A DNA stretch of 64,000 bases. Source: Prochlorococcus sp. AG-409-J19. GTDB lineage: Bacteria; Cyanobacteriota; Cyanobacteriia; PCC-6307; Cyanobiaceae. The notes under the pieces are model-generated. The model was not told the DNA's origin and ran no database searches. It worked only from the letters and a program-made list of their open reading frames with translations. Positions 10,505-20,705 of this stretch are shown here, piece by piece. The stretch spans positions 1 to 64,000 of the forward strand of contig QCKC01000001.1 of NCBI GenBank assembly GCA_003215635.1, given 5' to 3'. A program made the position numbers and the translations under genes. Positions within the stretch are counted from its first letter, which is position 1. Each line of letters starts with the position of its first letter.

Positions 10505-11149
10505 TTAGGAATAAATCTGTTCAAGGGAAATGCCACGTTCCTTTGCTGTGGCTTTATGCGTTCGAAGACTCTGCAATGCAACCATTGCAGCCCTTGCATT
10601 ATTTAGAGGGGTTTTACTTCCAAGTCGCTTAGCCAAGACGTTCTTAATCCCAGCTAACTCAAGGACTGTCCTAATCGAACCACCAGCAATTACCCCTGTA
10701 CCTGGAGCAGCGGGACGGATGAGAACACTAGCAGCGCCATCTCTCCCATTAGAGAGAGTTGGGATTGAATTATTTCGAGTCAACGGAACTCTCACAACAT
10801 GCTTCTTACCATCCGCCACACCTTTCCTCACAGCTCCAATAACATCTCCTGCTTTCCCAACACCAACACCAACTTGGCCACGTTCGTTACCAACAACAAC
10901 TATTGCTCTAAAACTCATCTTTTTACCGCCTTTGACTGTCTTAGAAACTCTGCGAATCTGAACAACTCTCTCTTGCCATTCACTATCACGTTCTTGCCCT
11001 CTTCTGTCACGTCGGCCACCCTTACGATCTCTTCCCCGACGCTGCTGTTGTTGTTGTTGTTGCTCGGGCTGTTGTCCCTCTGCGGCTGCTGGGACTTCGC
11101 CTTTAGAGGAATTGTCCTTGGACTTAGTTTTAGTGTTTGATTCAGTCAT
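10505..11149 (-). CDS. rpsE: 30S ribosomal protein S5 with Gln/Arg-rich N-terminal extension
   Basis: S5 helps hold the mRNA entry site and translational accuracy. The conserved body begins near residue 58 with [18 protein letters not shown] and includes the [10 protein letters not shown] loop. The first 57 residues are an extension of low complexity: Lys/Ser-rich, then a run of seven glutamines (five CAA and two CAG codons), then an [14 protein letters not shown]-like basic stretch. Marine picocyanobacteria commonly have such an extension, but the glutamine run is prone to length change. Total length is 214, against 166 in E. coli. Confidence 0.94.
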   Translation of the reverse strand: MTESNTKTKSKDNSSKGEVPAAAEGQQPEQQQQQQQRRGRDRKGGRRDRRGQERDSEWQERVVQIRRVSKTVKGGKKMSFRAIVVVGNERGQVGVGVGKAGDVIGAVRKGVADGKKHVVRVPLTRNNSIPTLSNGRDGAASVLIRPAAPGTGVIAGGSIRTVLELAGIKNVLAKRLGSKTPLNNARAAMVALQSLRTHKATAKERGISLEQIYS

Positions 11150-11163
11150 TTTGATAGCAAGAG

Positions 11164-11532
11164 TCAGAATTGAAGGCCAGCTTTCCGGGCTGCTACAGCA
11201 AGGGCTTTCACCCGACCATGATAAAGATTGCCACCTCGATCAAAGACTACTTGTTGGATGCCCTTAGAAATAGCGCGTTTCGCAACAAGATCACCAACAG
11301 CTATTGAAGCATCACAACTGCTCCCATCCGATTTAAGGGTTGATTTTAAATCTTTGTCTAACGTTGAAGCAGCACAAATCGTATTTTGAGAATCATCATC
11401 TATGACCTGTGCATAGATGTGATTATTAGAACGAAAGACTGACAAACGAGGACGTTCTGCCGTTCCATTAATATTGCGTCTTAAACGCTTGTGTCGCTTT
11501 TGGGTTTGTTGCTTTCGCGAAAGTGTAGTCAT
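11164..11532 (-). CDS. rplR: 50S ribosomal protein L18
   Basis: L18 binds 5S rRNA. The N-terminal basic region ([20 protein letters not shown]) and [20 protein letters not shown] followed by the C-terminal [11 protein letters not shown] are diagnostic. The length of 122 is normal. It lies between rplF and rpsE in the standard spc order. Confidence 0.95.
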   Translation of the reverse strand: MTTLSRKQQTQKRHKRLRRNINGTAERPRLSVFRSNNHIYAQVIDDDSQNTICAASTLDKDLKSTLKSDGSSCDASIAVGDLVAKRAISKGIQQVVFDRGGNLYHGRVKALAVAARKAGLQF

Positions 11533-11563
11533 AACAAATTAGGTGTGATGATTAGGTAAATCT

Positions 11564-12103
11564 CTATTTCTTGCCTGACTTTCCAGCCTTGCGCAGAATT
11601 CGTTCACCTGCATATTTAATACCTTTACCTTTGTAAGGCTCAGGAGGACGAATAGCCCTTATCTTTGCAGCTTCATTACCAACCAACTCTTTATCTGCTC
11701 CAGAAACAGTCACATTAGTGTTGTTCTGAACCGAGAAACTAACGCCATCAGGAGGAACGACTTCTACAGGATGACTAAAGCCTGCATTGACAACCAATGT
11801 CTTGCCTTTAACTTGTGCTCTAGAACCAACTCCAACGATTTCCAGTTGGCGAGAGTAACCCTTACTTACTCCCTCAACCATATTTGCAACCAGGGTTCTG
11901 CAGAGTCCATGACGTTCTCGAGATTGTCTTTTCTCACTAGTGGGCGCAACAACAAGGGTATTCTCAACTTGAGAAATAGTTACCCCTTCTGGAAGAGTTC
12001 TACTTAGTTCACCCTTAGGACCTTTCACTGTTAAGGAAAGACCTTGCAGAGTTACTGAAACCTTTTCAGGGATAGGAACAGGGCTTTTACCGATTCGAGA
12101 CAT
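11564..12103 (-). CDS. rplF: 50S ribosomal protein L6
   Basis: L6 stabilises the sarcin-ricin region of 23S rRNA. The start [19 protein letters not shown] at 12103 is the conserved N-terminus, giving 179 residues. The open frame extends to 12178, but its extra codons overlap rpsH and are not L6-like. The C-terminal block [17 protein letters not shown] is the L6 signature. Confidence 0.95.
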   Translation of the reverse strand: MSRIGKSPVPIPEKVSVTLQGLSLTVKGPKGELSRTLPEGVTISQVENTLVVAPTSEKRQSRERHGLCRTLVANMVEGVSKGYSRQLEIVGVGSRAQVKGKTLVVNAGFSHPVEVVPPDGVSFSVQNNTNVTVSGADKELVGNEAAKIRAIRPPEPYKGKGIKYAGERILRKAGKSGKK

Positions 12104-12119
12104 AGTTTCAAACTCCTTT

Positions 12120-12521
12120 TCAGTAGACGTAGCAGAGCACTTCTCCGCCAACGCCTTGTTTACGGGCATCGCGGTCACTCATTACCCCTTTGGATGTGGA
12201 AATAATGGCTACCCCCAATCCGCCTAAAACCTTTGGGAGACCACGAGTATTTTTATAAATACGCAAACCAGGCTTACTTACTCTCTGCATAGAGCGGATG
12301 GTTGGCTGGCGATGTTTTCCGCTGTATTTCAATGCAAGGACTAATTGAGTGCGAACACCCTCACCCTCCTCACTGATAGCAGCGATGAATCCTTCTTGTT
12401 GGAGAACTTTCGCAATGCTCCGAGACATTCGTGAAGCAGGAATGCGAGTCTGTTCATGTCTCTTCTCACTAGCATTTCTAATGCGAGTGAGCATGTCTGA
12501 GATCGGATCGTGATTTGCCAT
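12120..12521 (-). CDS. rpsH: 30S ribosomal protein S8
   Basis: S8 binds helix 21 of 16S rRNA early in assembly and, in E. coli, also represses the spc operon. The N-terminus [16 protein letters not shown] and the C-terminal [20 protein letters not shown] are diagnostic. It has 133 residues. rplE precedes it directly; the rpsN gene often found between them is absent here. Confidence 0.95.
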   Translation of the reverse strand: MANHDPISDMLTRIRNASEKRHEQTRIPASRMSRSIAKVLQQEGFIAAISEEGEGVRTQLVLALKYSGKHRQPTIRSMQRVSKPGLRIYKNTRGLPKVLGGLGVAIISTSKGVMSDRDARKQGVGGEVLCYVY

Positions 12522-12540
12522 AGTCGTTTACTAAGAGGGC

Positions 12541-13080
12541 TCAGTTACTGCGGAATGGCATTCCCATTTCACGGAGAAGGGCCCTGCCCTCTCCATCCGA
12601 ACGGGCGCTTGTAACAATAGTTATGTCCATACCTCTAATTGCATCGATTTTGTCAAAAGAAATTTCTGGAAAAATAATTTGCTCTCTAACTCCAAGGGTG
12701 TAATTACCACGCCCATCAAAACTCTTAGGACTGACACCTCTAAAGTCTCTGATTCTTGGCAAAGCCAGATTGATCAGACGTTCCAAGAAGGCATACATAC
12801 GATCACCTCTAAGGGTGACGGTGCAGCCAACTGGCATGCCTTGACGGATTTTAAAGCCAGCAATAGCTTTTTTAGCTCTAGTTACAAGAGCTTTTTGACC
12901 TGTGATAGTTGCCATTTCTGCCAAAGAAGCCTCTAAAGACTTTGCATTGGAGGCTGCTTCACCAAGACCACGATTAATGGTGACCTTAACCACTTTGGGG
13001 ACCTGATGAATATTTGAGAGACTCAGATCTTTCAGCAGCTTTGGCTGAATAGTCTCCCGATAGCGCTTTTTAAGGGACAT
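12541..13080 (-). CDS. rplE: 50S ribosomal protein L5
   Basis: L5 carries 5S rRNA into the large subunit and touches the P-site tRNA. Hallmarks are [13 protein letters not shown] near the N-terminus, [19 protein letters not shown], and the middle block [20 protein letters not shown]. The length of 179 is normal. The gap of about 110 nt to rplX is wide for this operon and contains a short tandem GAGTGAAA repeat. Confidence 0.95.
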   Translation of the reverse strand: MSLKKRYRETIQPKLLKDLSLSNIHQVPKVVKVTINRGLGEAASNAKSLEASLAEMATITGQKALVTRAKKAIAGFKIRQGMPVGCTVTLRGDRMYAFLERLINLALPRIRDFRGVSPKSFDGRGNYTLGVREQIIFPEISFDKIDAIRGMDITIVTSARSDGEGRALLREMGMPFRSN

Positions 13081-13189
13081 AACTTGCAGAGGGTTTACTT
13101 CTGGGCTTGGTCAGAAGTCGTTGATGGAAAAAGAGTGAAAGAGTGAAAGAAATTGGTTAGAAATCAAGGATGATTGAAGCGCAGAAGAA

Positions 13190-13549
13190 TTAGTCAATTA
13201 ATTCTCCTGTTTTCTTAAGTCTTCGTTTCTTATTTCCATCCTTATCAAAGAAGAACTCCACACGACTAGCTACCTTTTTATCGTTGGAATAAACCATCAC
13301 ATTAGAGGCATGCAAAGAAGCTTCTTCGGTCAAGATCCTTCCACCCTCACCTTCTTGAGTTGGTTTAACATGACGAGTACGAATATTAATACCTTTCACA
13401 ATCACTCTGTTTTGGATAGGAAGAGTTTGTATGACCTCTCCTACCTTGCCCTTTTCCTTGCCATTAATAACTTGAACTGTATCTCCTTTATGTATTCGCA
13501 TCTTTATGCGCTTGGTGGATTTCTTTTCTTTGTTATTTGCATTTTTCAT
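13190..13549 (-). CDS. rplX: 50S ribosomal protein L24
   Basis: L24 initiates large-subunit assembly. The KOW motif is in [20 protein letters not shown]. Residues 1-16 (Asn/Lys-rich) form an extension before the conserved core; a second in-frame ATG at residue 17 (MRIHKGD) could also serve as start. It abuts rplN almost without a gap. Confidence 0.94.
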   Translation of the reverse strand: MKNANNKEKKSTKRIKMRIHKGDTVQVINGKEKGKVGEVIQTLPIQNRVIVKGINIRTRHVKPTQEGEGGRILTEEASLHASNVMVYSNDKKVASRVEFFFDKDGNKKRRLKKTGELID

Positions 13550-13550
13550 G

Positions 13551-13916
13551 TCAGATCACCTCCGGAGCAAGAGAAACAATTTTAGTAAAGTTACGCTCTC
13601 GCAATTCTCTTGCTACAGGTCCAAATACCCTTGTACCTCTGGGATTTTTGTCTTCATTTATAAGAACAGCAGCATTGTCATCGAAACGAATTGAATTCCC
13701 TGTTTCTCGCCTCATAGTTGCTTTGGTACGAACAACTACTGCCTTAACAACCTCTGATTTCCTCACACCCATATTTGGCATCGCATCTTTAACTGCTGCG
13801 ACGATTACATCCCCTACGTGGGCATAACGTCGATTAGAACCAAGCACGCGAATGCATTGAATACGCTTTGCACCGCTGTTATCAGCGACACTCAAATAAG
13901 TTTCCTGCTGAATCAT
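13551..13916 (-). CDS. rplN: 50S ribosomal protein L14
   Basis: L14 forms intersubunit bridges. The start [19 protein letters not shown] and the later [20 protein letters not shown] are the signature segments. It has 121 residues. Its ATG overlaps the rpsQ stop codon by four bases. Confidence 0.96.
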   Translation of the reverse strand: MIQQETYLSVADNSGAKRIQCIRVLGSNRRYAHVGDVIVAAVKDAMPNMGVRKSEVVKAVVVRTKATMRRETGNSIRFDDNAAVLINEDKNPRGTRVFGPVARELRERNFTKIVSLAPEVI

Positions 13917-14179
13917 TTGCTTGCCTCCTGAGCTTTGGCGCTATGACTAATTACCTCAGAAACCGCCCATCTCTTTGAAGCGCTAAGGGGTCTAGTCTCA
14001 GTGATACGAACACGATCGCCTATACGGCAATTGTTATCTGCATCATGTGCTTTATAGCGAGTTGTGCGGCTGACAATCTTCTTATAGATGGAATGTGGGA
14101 AGCGGTTCTCTACCGCTACTACAACAGTTTTGTCCATCTTGTCGCTAACGACTGTGCCAACCCTTTCCTTAAGTGCCAT
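13913..14179 (-). CDS. rpsQ: 30S ribosomal protein S17
   Basis: S17 is a primary 16S rRNA binding protein with an OB fold. The motifs [20 protein letters not shown] and [20 protein letters not shown] followed by RPLSASKRW identify it. It has 88 residues. It lies between rpmC and rplN with overlapping ends, which suggests coupled translation. Confidence 0.95.
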   Translation of the reverse strand: MALKERVGTVVSDKMDKTVVVAVENRFPHSIYKKIVSRTTRYKAHDADNNCRIGDRVRITETRPLSASKRWAVSEVISHSAKAQEASK

Positions 14180-14198
14180 GATTTCTAAATTGAAAAGG

Positions 14199-14411
14199 TC
14201 AAGAGGTAGCGGAGGAACGAGATCGCTCCTTCTGAACCGTCAAAAGTCTTGCAAGCTTAATTCTTGCCTCTTTAAAACGGTGAGAGTTATTCAGCTGCCG
14301 AGTAGCTTGCTGAAAACGTAAATCAAATAATTCTCGACGGGTGTCTGAAATTTGATCGTTTATGTCTGCATCAGTAAGTTCTCTTACTTCTGCGGTTTTT
14401 GGTAAAGCCAT
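14199..14411 (-). CDS. rpmC: 50S ribosomal protein L29
   Basis: L29 sits beside the tunnel exit, near the SRP and trigger-factor docking site. It is a small two-helix protein of 70 residues with the typical [20 protein letters not shown] segment. It starts two nucleotides after the rplP stop codon, in the standard S10-operon place. Confidence 0.94.
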   Translation of the reverse strand: MALPKTAEVRELTDADINDQISDTRRELFDLRFQQATRQLNNSHRFKEARIKLARLLTVQKERSRSSATS

Positions 14412-14413
14412 AA

Positions 14414-14890
14414 TCAGGATTCAACTTGGGTGGTTGGCAAACTCGAAAGTGCTCCTTCACCTTCGGAAATCTCTTGATCTTGCAAAGCAAGAAACTTTGT
14501 TTTTACCGGCAACTTGTATTGGGCCAAACGCATAGCCTCTCGAGCAATCTCTTCAGTGATTTCATCACCACCCATCTCGAAAAGAATCCTGCCAGGCTTA
14601 ATAACAGCAACCCAAAACTCTGGGTTACCTTTACCTGAACCCATTCGAGTTTCAGCAGGTCTCATTGTGACTGGTTTATCAGGGAAAATTCGAATCCAGA
14701 TTTTCCCTCCGCGTTTTACATAACGAGTCATAGCTCGCCTACTAGCCTCAATCTGACGAGATGTAATCCAGCCACATTCTTGAGCTTGTAAGGCAAACTG
14801 TCCAAAGGCAATGGTGTTGCCTCGAGTGGCAACACCGCGCATGCGACCTCGTTGTTGTTTCCGAAATTTGACGCGTTTGGGACTTAGCAT
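14414..14890 (-). CDS. rplP: 50S ribosomal protein L16
   Basis: L16 organises the A-site tRNA region of the large subunit. The N-terminus [19 protein letters not shown] and the [20 protein letters not shown] block are diagnostic. It has 158 residues; the last 20 ([13 protein letters not shown] and on) form an acidic tail that is longer than in E. coli. Confidence 0.95.
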   Translation of the reverse strand: MLSPKRVKFRKQQRGRMRGVATRGNTIAFGQFALQAQECGWITSRQIEASRRAMTRYVKRGGKIWIRIFPDKPVTMRPAETRMGSGKGNPEFWVAVIKPGRILFEMGGDEITEEIAREAMRLAQYKLPVKTKFLALQDQEISEGEGALSSLPTTQVES

Positions 14891-14893
14891 GAT

Positions 14894-15622
14894 TTATACC
14901 TCATTAGACCGGTCTTCGAACTGTTGGGGCCTACGGTTGCCCCTCCGTCGAGGAGTTGCACCCACTGGCAAGGGCTGGTCTTCTTTAGCCAGCACTTCAC
15001 CTTTAAAAACCCAAACCTTGATACCTAGCACTCCATAAGTAGTACTAGCAATCTTGGTCGCATAATCTATTTCCGCACGAAGTGTGTGCAAAGGTACTCG
15101 ACCTTCCCGAGTCCATTCTGTACGAGCAATCTCAGCACCATTCAAACGACCACCTACTTGGATTTTCAATCCGAGTACACCAGCACGCTGTGCACGTTGT
15201 ACTGCCATTCGGATTGTTCTTCTAAAAGCAACACGTTTTTCCAATTGCTGAGCAATATATTCAGCAAGAAGAAAAGCATCCGCATCAGCTCTCTCAACCT
15301 CAACAACATTGATACGTACCTGACGACTCAAGTCGCCAATAGTCTTTTGTATACCACTACGAAGTTCTTCTATACCACTTCCTTGCCTGCCAACAAGAAC
15401 GCCTGGCCTGGCAGTCTTAAGTTCAACCTCAAGTTGATCAGCTTTACGAGCAATTAATACATCGCTAATACCTGCCGCCCCATATTTTTTGTGAATAAAA
15501 CGACGAATCCGATCATCCTCCTGCAATAGAAGTGGATAGGTCTTATTAGGAGCGTACCAACGGGAACGGTGCTCCTGGGTAATACCCAGGCGTAAGCCAG
15601 TTGGATGGATTTTGTGTCCCAT
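14894..15622 (-). CDS. rpsC: 30S ribosomal protein S3
   Basis: S3 lines the mRNA entry tunnel and has helicase activity there. The N-terminus [20 protein letters not shown], the KH domain motif [17 protein letters not shown] (about residues 73-89), and the C-terminal domain with [20 protein letters not shown] are clear. It has 242 residues. It lies between rplV and rplP. Confidence 0.96.
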   Translation of the reverse strand: MGHKIHPTGLRLGITQEHRSRWYAPNKTYPLLLQEDDRIRRFIHKKYGAAGISDVLIARKADQLEVELKTARPGVLVGRQGSGIEELRSGIQKTIGDLSRQVRINVVEVERADADAFLLAEYIAQQLEKRVAFRRTIRMAVQRAQRAGVLGLKIQVGGRLNGAEIARTEWTREGRVPLHTLRAEIDYATKIASTTYGVLGIKVWVFKGEVLAKEDQPLPVGATPRRRGNRRPQQFEDRSNEV

Positions 15623-15646
15623 CAGTCAGGGTCGTCGAGGGTTGAG

Positions 15647-16012
15647 TTAAGAGTCAGTTTGTGGAGTCACAGCAATAGTGATGTGACAGGTCTGCTTCTT
15701 GATAGCGAAGGCACGACCTTGGGCTCGAGGCCTATATCGCTTCATTGAAGGGCCCATATCTGCACTGGCTTGGGAAATAACCAATGAAGCTGGATCCAGA
15801 CCAAGATTATTCTCAGCATTTGCGACTGCTGATCTAAGCACCTTAGTAATGGGACCTGTGGAGCGATAAGGCATGAACTCAAGCATGATCAAAGCGTCTC
15901 GGTAAGACCGACCTCGTATTTGATCAAGAACACGGCGGACTTTAGAGACAGAACCTCTAATAAATCGACCATGAGCTTGAGCAATTGATGGAGTTAGGGA
16001 TGACGCAGTCAT
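15647..16012 (-). CDS. rplV: 50S ribosomal protein L22
   Basis: L22 has a long hairpin that narrows the peptide exit tunnel. The motifs [19 protein letters not shown] and the hairpin region [17 protein letters not shown] identify it. It has 121 residues. It starts four bases after the rpsS stop. Confidence 0.95.
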   Translation of the reverse strand: MTASSLTPSIAQAHGRFIRGSVSKVRRVLDQIRGRSYRDALIMLEFMPYRSTGPITKVLRSAVANAENNLGLDPASLVISQASADMGPSMKRYRPRAQGRAFAIKKQTCHITIAVTPQTDS

Positions 16013-16015
16013 TTC

Positions 16016-16291
16016 TTAACGGCCTCCTTTTTTATCTTTGATATGACCTTTAAAGGTCCTGGTAGGAGCAAACTCCCCAAGTTTGTGGCCAACCATCTGC
16101 TCAGTAACGAAAACTGGGACATGTGTTTTGCCATTGTGGACGGCAATAGTATGTCCAATCATCACTGGAAGAATAGTTGAAGCCCTTGACCAGGTTTTAA
16201 TTACAGATTTGTCATCATCTGCATTTTGCTTTTCAACCTTTCGAAGAAGGCTGTCAGCAATAAATGGTCCTTTTTTAAGTGAACGTCCCAT
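16016..16291 (-). CDS. rpsS: 30S ribosomal protein S19
   Basis: S19 binds in the head of the small subunit with S13. It begins [20 protein letters not shown] and contains [20 protein letters not shown] and [16 protein letters not shown], all diagnostic. It has 91 residues and lies between rplB and rplV. Confidence 0.96.
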   Translation of the reverse strand: MGRSLKKGPFIADSLLRKVEKQNADDDKSVIKTWSRASTILPVMIGHTIAVHNGKTHVPVFVTEQMVGHKLGEFAPTRTFKGHIKDKKGGR

Positions 16292-16327
16292 AACGATTTA
16301 ATTAGTTGAAAGAATAGTTTGGTGACA

Positions 16328-17191
16328 TCAAGAATCTCTTCCGCCACGACTACGCTTGGATGTGCGTCGACGCTTACGAAGGACCAAACGATTACTAGGT
16401 TTATTGCGTTTGCGTGTTTTAAGACCTAATGCAGGCTTACCCCATGGAGTAACAGGGCCTGCGCGACCAATCGGCGCTCGACCTTCGCCACCCCCATGAG
16501 GGTGGTCACAAGGGTTCATTACACTCCCTCGGACCTGCGGTCTTCTACCTAGCCAACGTTTCCGGCCAGCCTTACCTAGACTGGTGTTTCTAACTTCAGA
16601 ATTTCCCACCTCTCCAAGAGTCGCATAACACTCCCTACGAACAAGCCGTACCTCTGTTGAGGGCAACTTCAGTGCCACATAATCACCTTCCTTCGCCATT
16701 ACCTGAGCACTAGAGCCAGCCGTCCGGGCCATTTGGCCACCTCGACCCACATAGAGTTCTACATTGTGAACGCTTGAGCCCAATGGGATATCCGAAAGTG
16801 GTAAAGCATTTCCAACCTCAATAGGAGATTTAGGCCCTGAAACAACTTCTTGACCAATAGAGATACCTGCTGGAGCAAGGATATATCGCTTTTCTCCATC
16901 TGTATAAAAAAGCAATGCCAAACGAGCATTCCTATGTGGGTCGTAGTGGATAGCTGCAACTTTTGCAGCTATTCCATGCTTATTACGACGAAAATCCACA
17001 AGTCGATAAAGGCGCTTATGGCCTCCGCCACGATGCCGGCAAGTAATTACTCCACGGTTATTGCGACCCTTCCGACGATGTTTTGATACAACAAGAGAAC
17101 GTTCAGGTTTCCTAGCAGTGACTTCATTGAAGTCAGTAACAACCCTGCCTCGAGTGCCTGGGGTATAAGGACGAAATGTACGAATTGCCAT
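16328..17191 (-). CDS. rplB: 50S ribosomal protein L2
   Basis: L2 is needed for subunit association and peptidyl-transferase structure. The true start is [18 protein letters not shown] at 17191 (287 residues); the frame is open to 17245, but the extra codons overlap rplW. The C-terminal block [20 protein letters not shown] holds the conserved histidine near the catalytic centre. Confidence 0.96.
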   Translation of the reverse strand: MAIRTFRPYTPGTRGRVVTDFNEVTARKPERSLVVSKHRRKGRNNRGVITCRHRGGGHKRLYRLVDFRRNKHGIAAKVAAIHYDPHRNARLALLFYTDGEKRYILAPAGISIGQEVVSGPKSPIEVGNALPLSDIPLGSSVHNVELYVGRGGQMARTAGSSAQVMAKEGDYVALKLPSTEVRLVRRECYATLGEVGNSEVRNTSLGKAGRKRWLGRRPQVRGSVMNPCDHPHGGGEGRAPIGRAGPVTPWGKPALGLKTRKRNKPSNRLVLRKRRRTSKRSRGGRDS

Positions 17192-17204
17192 AACTTTAAA
17201 AACC

Positions 17205-17513
17205 TCAGGATTCAGGGAACAGTTGAATCGTGTTGCCTTCAGCAAGCCGAACTACTGCTTTTTTAACTTGCGATCGCTTACCAGAAAAGCGCCCAATCCG
17301 CCTTGTTCGGCGAGGTGGATTCATCGTGCTAATTCCAATAACGCGTACATCAAAGAGATGCTCAACTGCTGCTTTGATGTCAGGCTTTTCAGCTCGTGGA
17401 TCAACCTCAAAAGTGTACTGATTGAGTTCCAATGCGTTTGTGGCTTTCTCAGTGATAAGGGGACGTCTAATTACATCCGAAAGCCGATCTTGGAATTTCT
17501 TAGTCATCACCAT
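17205..17513 (-). CDS. rplW: 50S ribosomal protein L23
   Basis: L23 is the docking point for trigger factor and SRP at the tunnel exit. The segments [20 protein letters not shown] and [20 protein letters not shown] are diagnostic. The sequence offers ATG 17513 and ATG 17507, separated by a GTG; either start overlaps the end of rplD, indicating coupling. Confidence 0.95.
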   Translation of the reverse strand: MVMTKKFQDRLSDVIRRPLITEKATNALELNQYTFEVDPRAEKPDIKAAVEHLFDVRVIGISTMNPPRRTRRIGRFSGKRSQVKKAVVRLAEGNTIQLFPES

Positions 17514-18135
17514 AGACCTCCTTAATAGTTGCTAAAGCCTCCTGACTTACAACCAAAGAATTGGCGTGAAGCAAATCGAACACGTTAAGTTGATCTGCAG
17601 CAATTAATTTGATTGTTTCAAGATTGCGGATTGATCTAGTAAGAATTGGAGAAGGAGAAGAGACAATAATAAGTACCTTCGAACCCGAAGAAATACCTAA
17701 GCGAATTAAGGCATCGGTTATTTCACGAGTTTTTGGGACCTTAAGACTATCGCCAAAATCTTTAACAACTACTGTGTCCTCAATACGAGCCATAAATGCT
17801 GTACGGAGAGCCAGTCTTCTTTCCTTACGATTCATCGCAAGGTTGTAGCTACGGGGTTTTGGTCCAAAAATAATCCCGCCCCCTGGACGAAGAGGAGTAC
17901 GGATTGAACCTTGGCGAGCTCTACCAGTACCTTTTTGCTTATAAGGCTTACGGCCACCACCTCTTACCTCAGATCTAGTCAAGGTACTTGCAGTTCCTTG
18001 ACGACTATGTGCCTGTTGTCTTAAGACCGCGCGATGCATCAAATCTAAAGAAGAAGTCTCTTTGGCAACTTTGAGATCAACTTTGACCTCTCCGGCTTCT
18101 TGGCCTTGCCAATCTCGCACTACACATTGAGCCAT
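17500..18135 (-). CDS. rplD: 50S ribosomal protein L4
   Basis: L4 reaches into the exit tunnel and, in E. coli, regulates its own operon. The loop segment [20 protein letters not shown] followed by GRARQGSIR is the L4 hallmark. It has 211 residues. Its ATG overlaps the rplC stop in a TAATG arrangement. Autoregulation here is not shown by the sequence, since rpsJ does not head this operon. Confidence 0.95.
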   Translation of the reverse strand: MAQCVVRDWQGQEAGEVKVDLKVAKETSSLDLMHRAVLRQQAHSRQGTASTLTRSEVRGGGRKPYKQKGTGRARQGSIRTPLRPGGGIIFGPKPRSYNLAMNRKERRLALRTAFMARIEDTVVVKDFGDSLKVPKTREITDALIRLGISSGSKVLIIVSSPSPILTRSIRNLETIKLIAADQLNVFDLLHANSLVVSQEALATIKEVYGDD

Positions 18136-18791
18136 TACTTAACTCCTCCTGCTAAAGAACAACCAACTTTGTTTGCAGGCTTGATATTTAAAAGTGAGCC
18201 TGGTTTACCAGGAACAGATCCTTTAACAACAAGGAGATTCTTCTCAGCATCTACTTTGAGAATCGTTAGGCCCCTAGTAGTTACCTTCTTGCCTCCATAT
18301 CTACCTGCCATTCTTTTGCCTGGATAAATTCTTCCAGGGGTAGTACCAGCTCCTGTTGAACCAGGCTCGCGATGATTTTTGGAGCCATGACTCATAGGAC
18401 CACGGCTAAAACCATGACGCTTTTGATAGCCAGAAAAACCTCGTCCCATGGTGTCACCACTAACATCTATCTTCTGGCCAGGCTCAAAATTACCAACCGT
18501 AATTTGAGCTCCTAACTCCAAACCACCAAGATCATTTACACGATACTCACGAAGATATCGAAGGGAATTACCACCAGATTTAACAAGATGTCCTTTAGCA
18601 GGCTTATTAATCAACTTCTCACGTATGTCTCCAAATCCAATCTGGACAGCAGAATAACCGTCACTTGCAGAATTCTTAAGTTGGGTTATACGACAGGGTC
18701 CTGCTTCGATCAATGTGACCGGAATAGATCTGCCTTTGTCATCGAAGAATTGGGACATTCCCAATTTCTTCCCAAGAATGCCTATAGACAT
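18135..18791 (-). CDS. rplC: 50S ribosomal protein L3
   Basis: L3 is one of the first proteins bound during large-subunit assembly and sits near the peptidyl-transferase centre. The conserved start [20 protein letters not shown] is at 18791 (218 residues). The frame runs to 18881, but that part is not L3-like. The motif [15 protein letters not shown]-type loop appears as [20 protein letters not shown]. It is the first gene of the cluster here: rpsJ, its usual upstream neighbour, is not in this window. Confidence 0.95.
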   Translation of the reverse strand: MSIGILGKKLGMSQFFDDKGRSIPVTLIEAGPCRITQLKNSASDGYSAVQIGFGDIREKLINKPAKGHLVKSGGNSLRYLREYRVNDLGGLELGAQITVGNFEPGQKIDVSGDTMGRGFSGYQKRHGFSRGPMSHGSKNHREPGSTGAGTTPGRIYPGKRMAGRYGGKKVTTRGLTILKVDAEKNLLVVKGSVPGKPGSLLNIKPANKVGCSLAGGVK

Positions 18792-19170
18792 AATGAAAAA
18801 AAACGCCAGCGTTAAACACCTCAGTAAGAGGCTAAAAGTCGGTTGATCACTAAGAAGCGTCCATCTGCGAAAACATCTCAATCCTGATAAGGAATTAGGA
18901 CTGTTCTCGCAAGGGCTAGCAAAGGAATCAAATGGCTGGGACTTAGATGACTTTTAGAAGAGTCATGTAGTTTCCCGGCAGATTGGGATTATTCCCTCTG
19001 CACAGGCCGGTTATATTCAGCGCAATCGCCAAATATGCTTCTGTTACTGGAGGCCCGGCTAGCGGACGGGCACAGAAAACTAAAGCAAACTAAAACGATA
19101 CACTACGAACATCCCAATTTGAGATTTTTTACCAAAAGCTGGCAGACTTATTATTCCCTTGAATCAAGTC
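18792..19170. other. Divergent intergenic region between rplC and ndhN
   Basis: This 379-nt region holds no gene that I can support. It must contain the promoter of the whole ribosomal cluster (minus strand) and that of ndhN (plus strand). Two small inverted repeats are visible: ATGACT/AGTCAT at 18947-18966 and GCCCG/CGGGC at 19053-19071. On the plus strand, TATATT near 19013 is a possible -10 box for ndhN. I recognise no known ribosomal-protein leader fold. Confidence 0.5.
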
Positions 19171-19647
19171 ATGCCACTATTACTCTCTGGAAAGAAATTC
19201 CAGCATGATCTTGAAAAATATGGATGCCTAGCGCTGCAGGTTCCCCTCGAAGGAGGAAGCGAAACAAGGTTACTTAGAAGACTTCGTGCAGCTGGTTATC
19301 GCAGCCACATGACTTCAGCAAGAGGTTTGGGTGATCCAGAAGTTTTTCTAATGCAATTGCATGGGATAAGACCACCTCACTTAGGGCATCAAACAATTGG
19401 TAAAACCGCCGCAGTAGGGGAAATCCAGCAAGTTTCGCCACTTCTAACAGATTTCCTAATTGAAAACTCACGATTAGTGCTTTGGCTTATAGAAGGTCAA
19501 GTATTATCCAAATCTGAATTATTAGCTCTTGCAGATCTCTGCCAAAGAGAGCAAAGACTAAAAATAGTAATTGAGATAGGTGGCGCAAGACAATTACGGT
19601 GGCAATCTATAAGATCTGCTTGTGAAGATAGGTCTCTGTCACATTAA
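19171..19647 (+). CDS. ndhN: NAD(P)H-quinone oxidoreductase subunit N
   Basis: NdhN is a cyanobacteria- and chloroplast-specific subunit of the NDH-1 complex, used for respiration and cyclic electron flow around photosystem I. It is a peripheral protein of the arm that contacts the membrane part. The diagnostic segments are [38 protein letters not shown] and [14 protein letters not shown] use ATG 19171 ([10 protein letters not shown], 158 residues), the normal family start; the frame is open from 19159. The next gene, ldpA, begins inside its 3' end. Confidence 0.93.
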   Translation: MPLLLSGKKFQHDLEKYGCLALQVPLEGGSETRLLRRLRAAGYRSHMTSARGLGDPEVFLMQLHGIRPPHLGHQTIGKTAAVGEIQQVSPLLTDFLIENSRLVLWLIEGQVLSKSELLALADLCQREQRLKIVIEIGGARQLRWQSIRSACEDRSLSH

Positions 19648-20668
19648 ACAAAAAATAACTACAAGATTATCCCCAGAAAAAGCCCTATCTAACGGAAGTT
19701 GGGTAAAGTTAATTTGTGGTGCAAGCAATCAAGATTTAGTTGCAATTTCAGACATCTGTGCTGTATTTGCTGCAGCAGGAGTTCATTGTGTTGATGTAGC
19801 TGCAGATATAGCTGTAGTTAATGCTGCACGAAAGGGTTTGAACTGGGTTGAAGAGCGTCAAGGCATTCGTCCATGGTTAATGGTTAGTGTTAGCGACGGA
19901 AAAGATCTCCACTTCAGAAAAGCCAAATTTGATCCAAAATCATGCCCAATTGATTGTCCTCGTCCTTGTGAAAAAATTTGCCCCGCGAATGCAATTTACC
20001 AACCCCAAGGTATTAACAAGTCACGTTGTTATGGTTGTGGACGCTGTCTACCAATATGCCCAAAAGGGCTAATTTCAGAAGAAGAGTACAAGATAAAGCT
20101 GGAAGATATTACTCTTCTTCTCTCAGAAGTATCGCCCGATGCGGTTGAAATACATACAGGACCAGGTCGAAAAGAAGAATTTAAATTCACTGTTAAAGCG
20201 CTTTTAAAAAGCCAAATAGCTTTAAAACGAATAGCAGTAAGTTGCGGTCTTAAAGGAAGTGGAATTGATGCAGAAAAACTTGCAGATGAACTCTGGCTCC
20301 GTCATGCCTGTTTAAGAAAACATGCACAAAAACCTATTTGGCAACTTGATGGAAGACCAATGAGCGGAGATATAGGCTCTGGGACCGCACACTTCGCAGT
20401 AAACCTATGGGAAACAATTCGACCTTTCGCCCCGCCTGGGCCACTGCAATTAGCAGGAGGAACTAATTTTCAAACAATCAAACAAATTCCTATCAACCAA
20501 GGTCCCGCAGGGGTGGCTTTTGGAGGAATAGCTAGAAAGCTTTTACAACCTTTGCTCTTAGAAGCCGAGGCTCGTAGTATGAGTCTTAGAGAATGGCCTG
20601 AAGGATGGCAAAAGGCTCTAATACAAGCCAAAAAATTGGTAGATCCCTGGCTATCAAGAAATATTTAA
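19622..20668 (+). CDS. ldpA: LdpA-like iron-sulfur protein (light-dependent period)
   Basis: LdpA is a redox-active iron-sulfur protein that tunes the circadian period to light in Synechococcus elongatus. The N-terminal domain contains [20 protein letters not shown]. Two ferredoxin-like four-cysteine motifs follow: Cys108, 112, 116 and 120, and Cys136, 139, 142 and 146 ([15 protein letters not shown]), consistent with two 4Fe-4S clusters. The start is a GTG at 19622 inside ndhN, a 26-nt overlap that implies coupling with ndhN. Picocyanobacteria of the Prochlorococcus type have a reduced clock without kaiA, so a general redox role is as likely as a clock input. Confidence 0.88.
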   Translation: MKIGLCHIKQKITTRLSPEKALSNGSWVKLICGASNQDLVAISDICAVFAAAGVHCVDVAADIAVVNAARKGLNWVEERQGIRPWLMVSVSDGKDLHFRKAKFDPKSCPIDCPRPCEKICPANAIYQPQGINKSRCYGCGRCLPICPKGLISEEEYKIKLEDITLLLSEVSPDAVEIHTGPGRKEEFKFTVKALLKSQIALKRIAVSCGLKGSGIDAEKLADELWLRHACLRKHAQKPIWQLDGRPMSGDIGSGTAHFAVNLWETIRPFAPPGPLQLAGGTNFQTIKQIPINQGPAGVAFGGIARKLLQPLLLEAEARSMSLREWPEGWQKALIQAKKLVDPWLSRNI

Positions 20669-20705
20669 CCATGTCAATAAAAAATCAAAAGATAACTAAA
20701 TAGTC

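Noticed and set aside
10530-10961. 143-codon plus-strand frame over rpsE
   Set aside because: It is a shadow of the strongly supported rpsE gene on the other strand.
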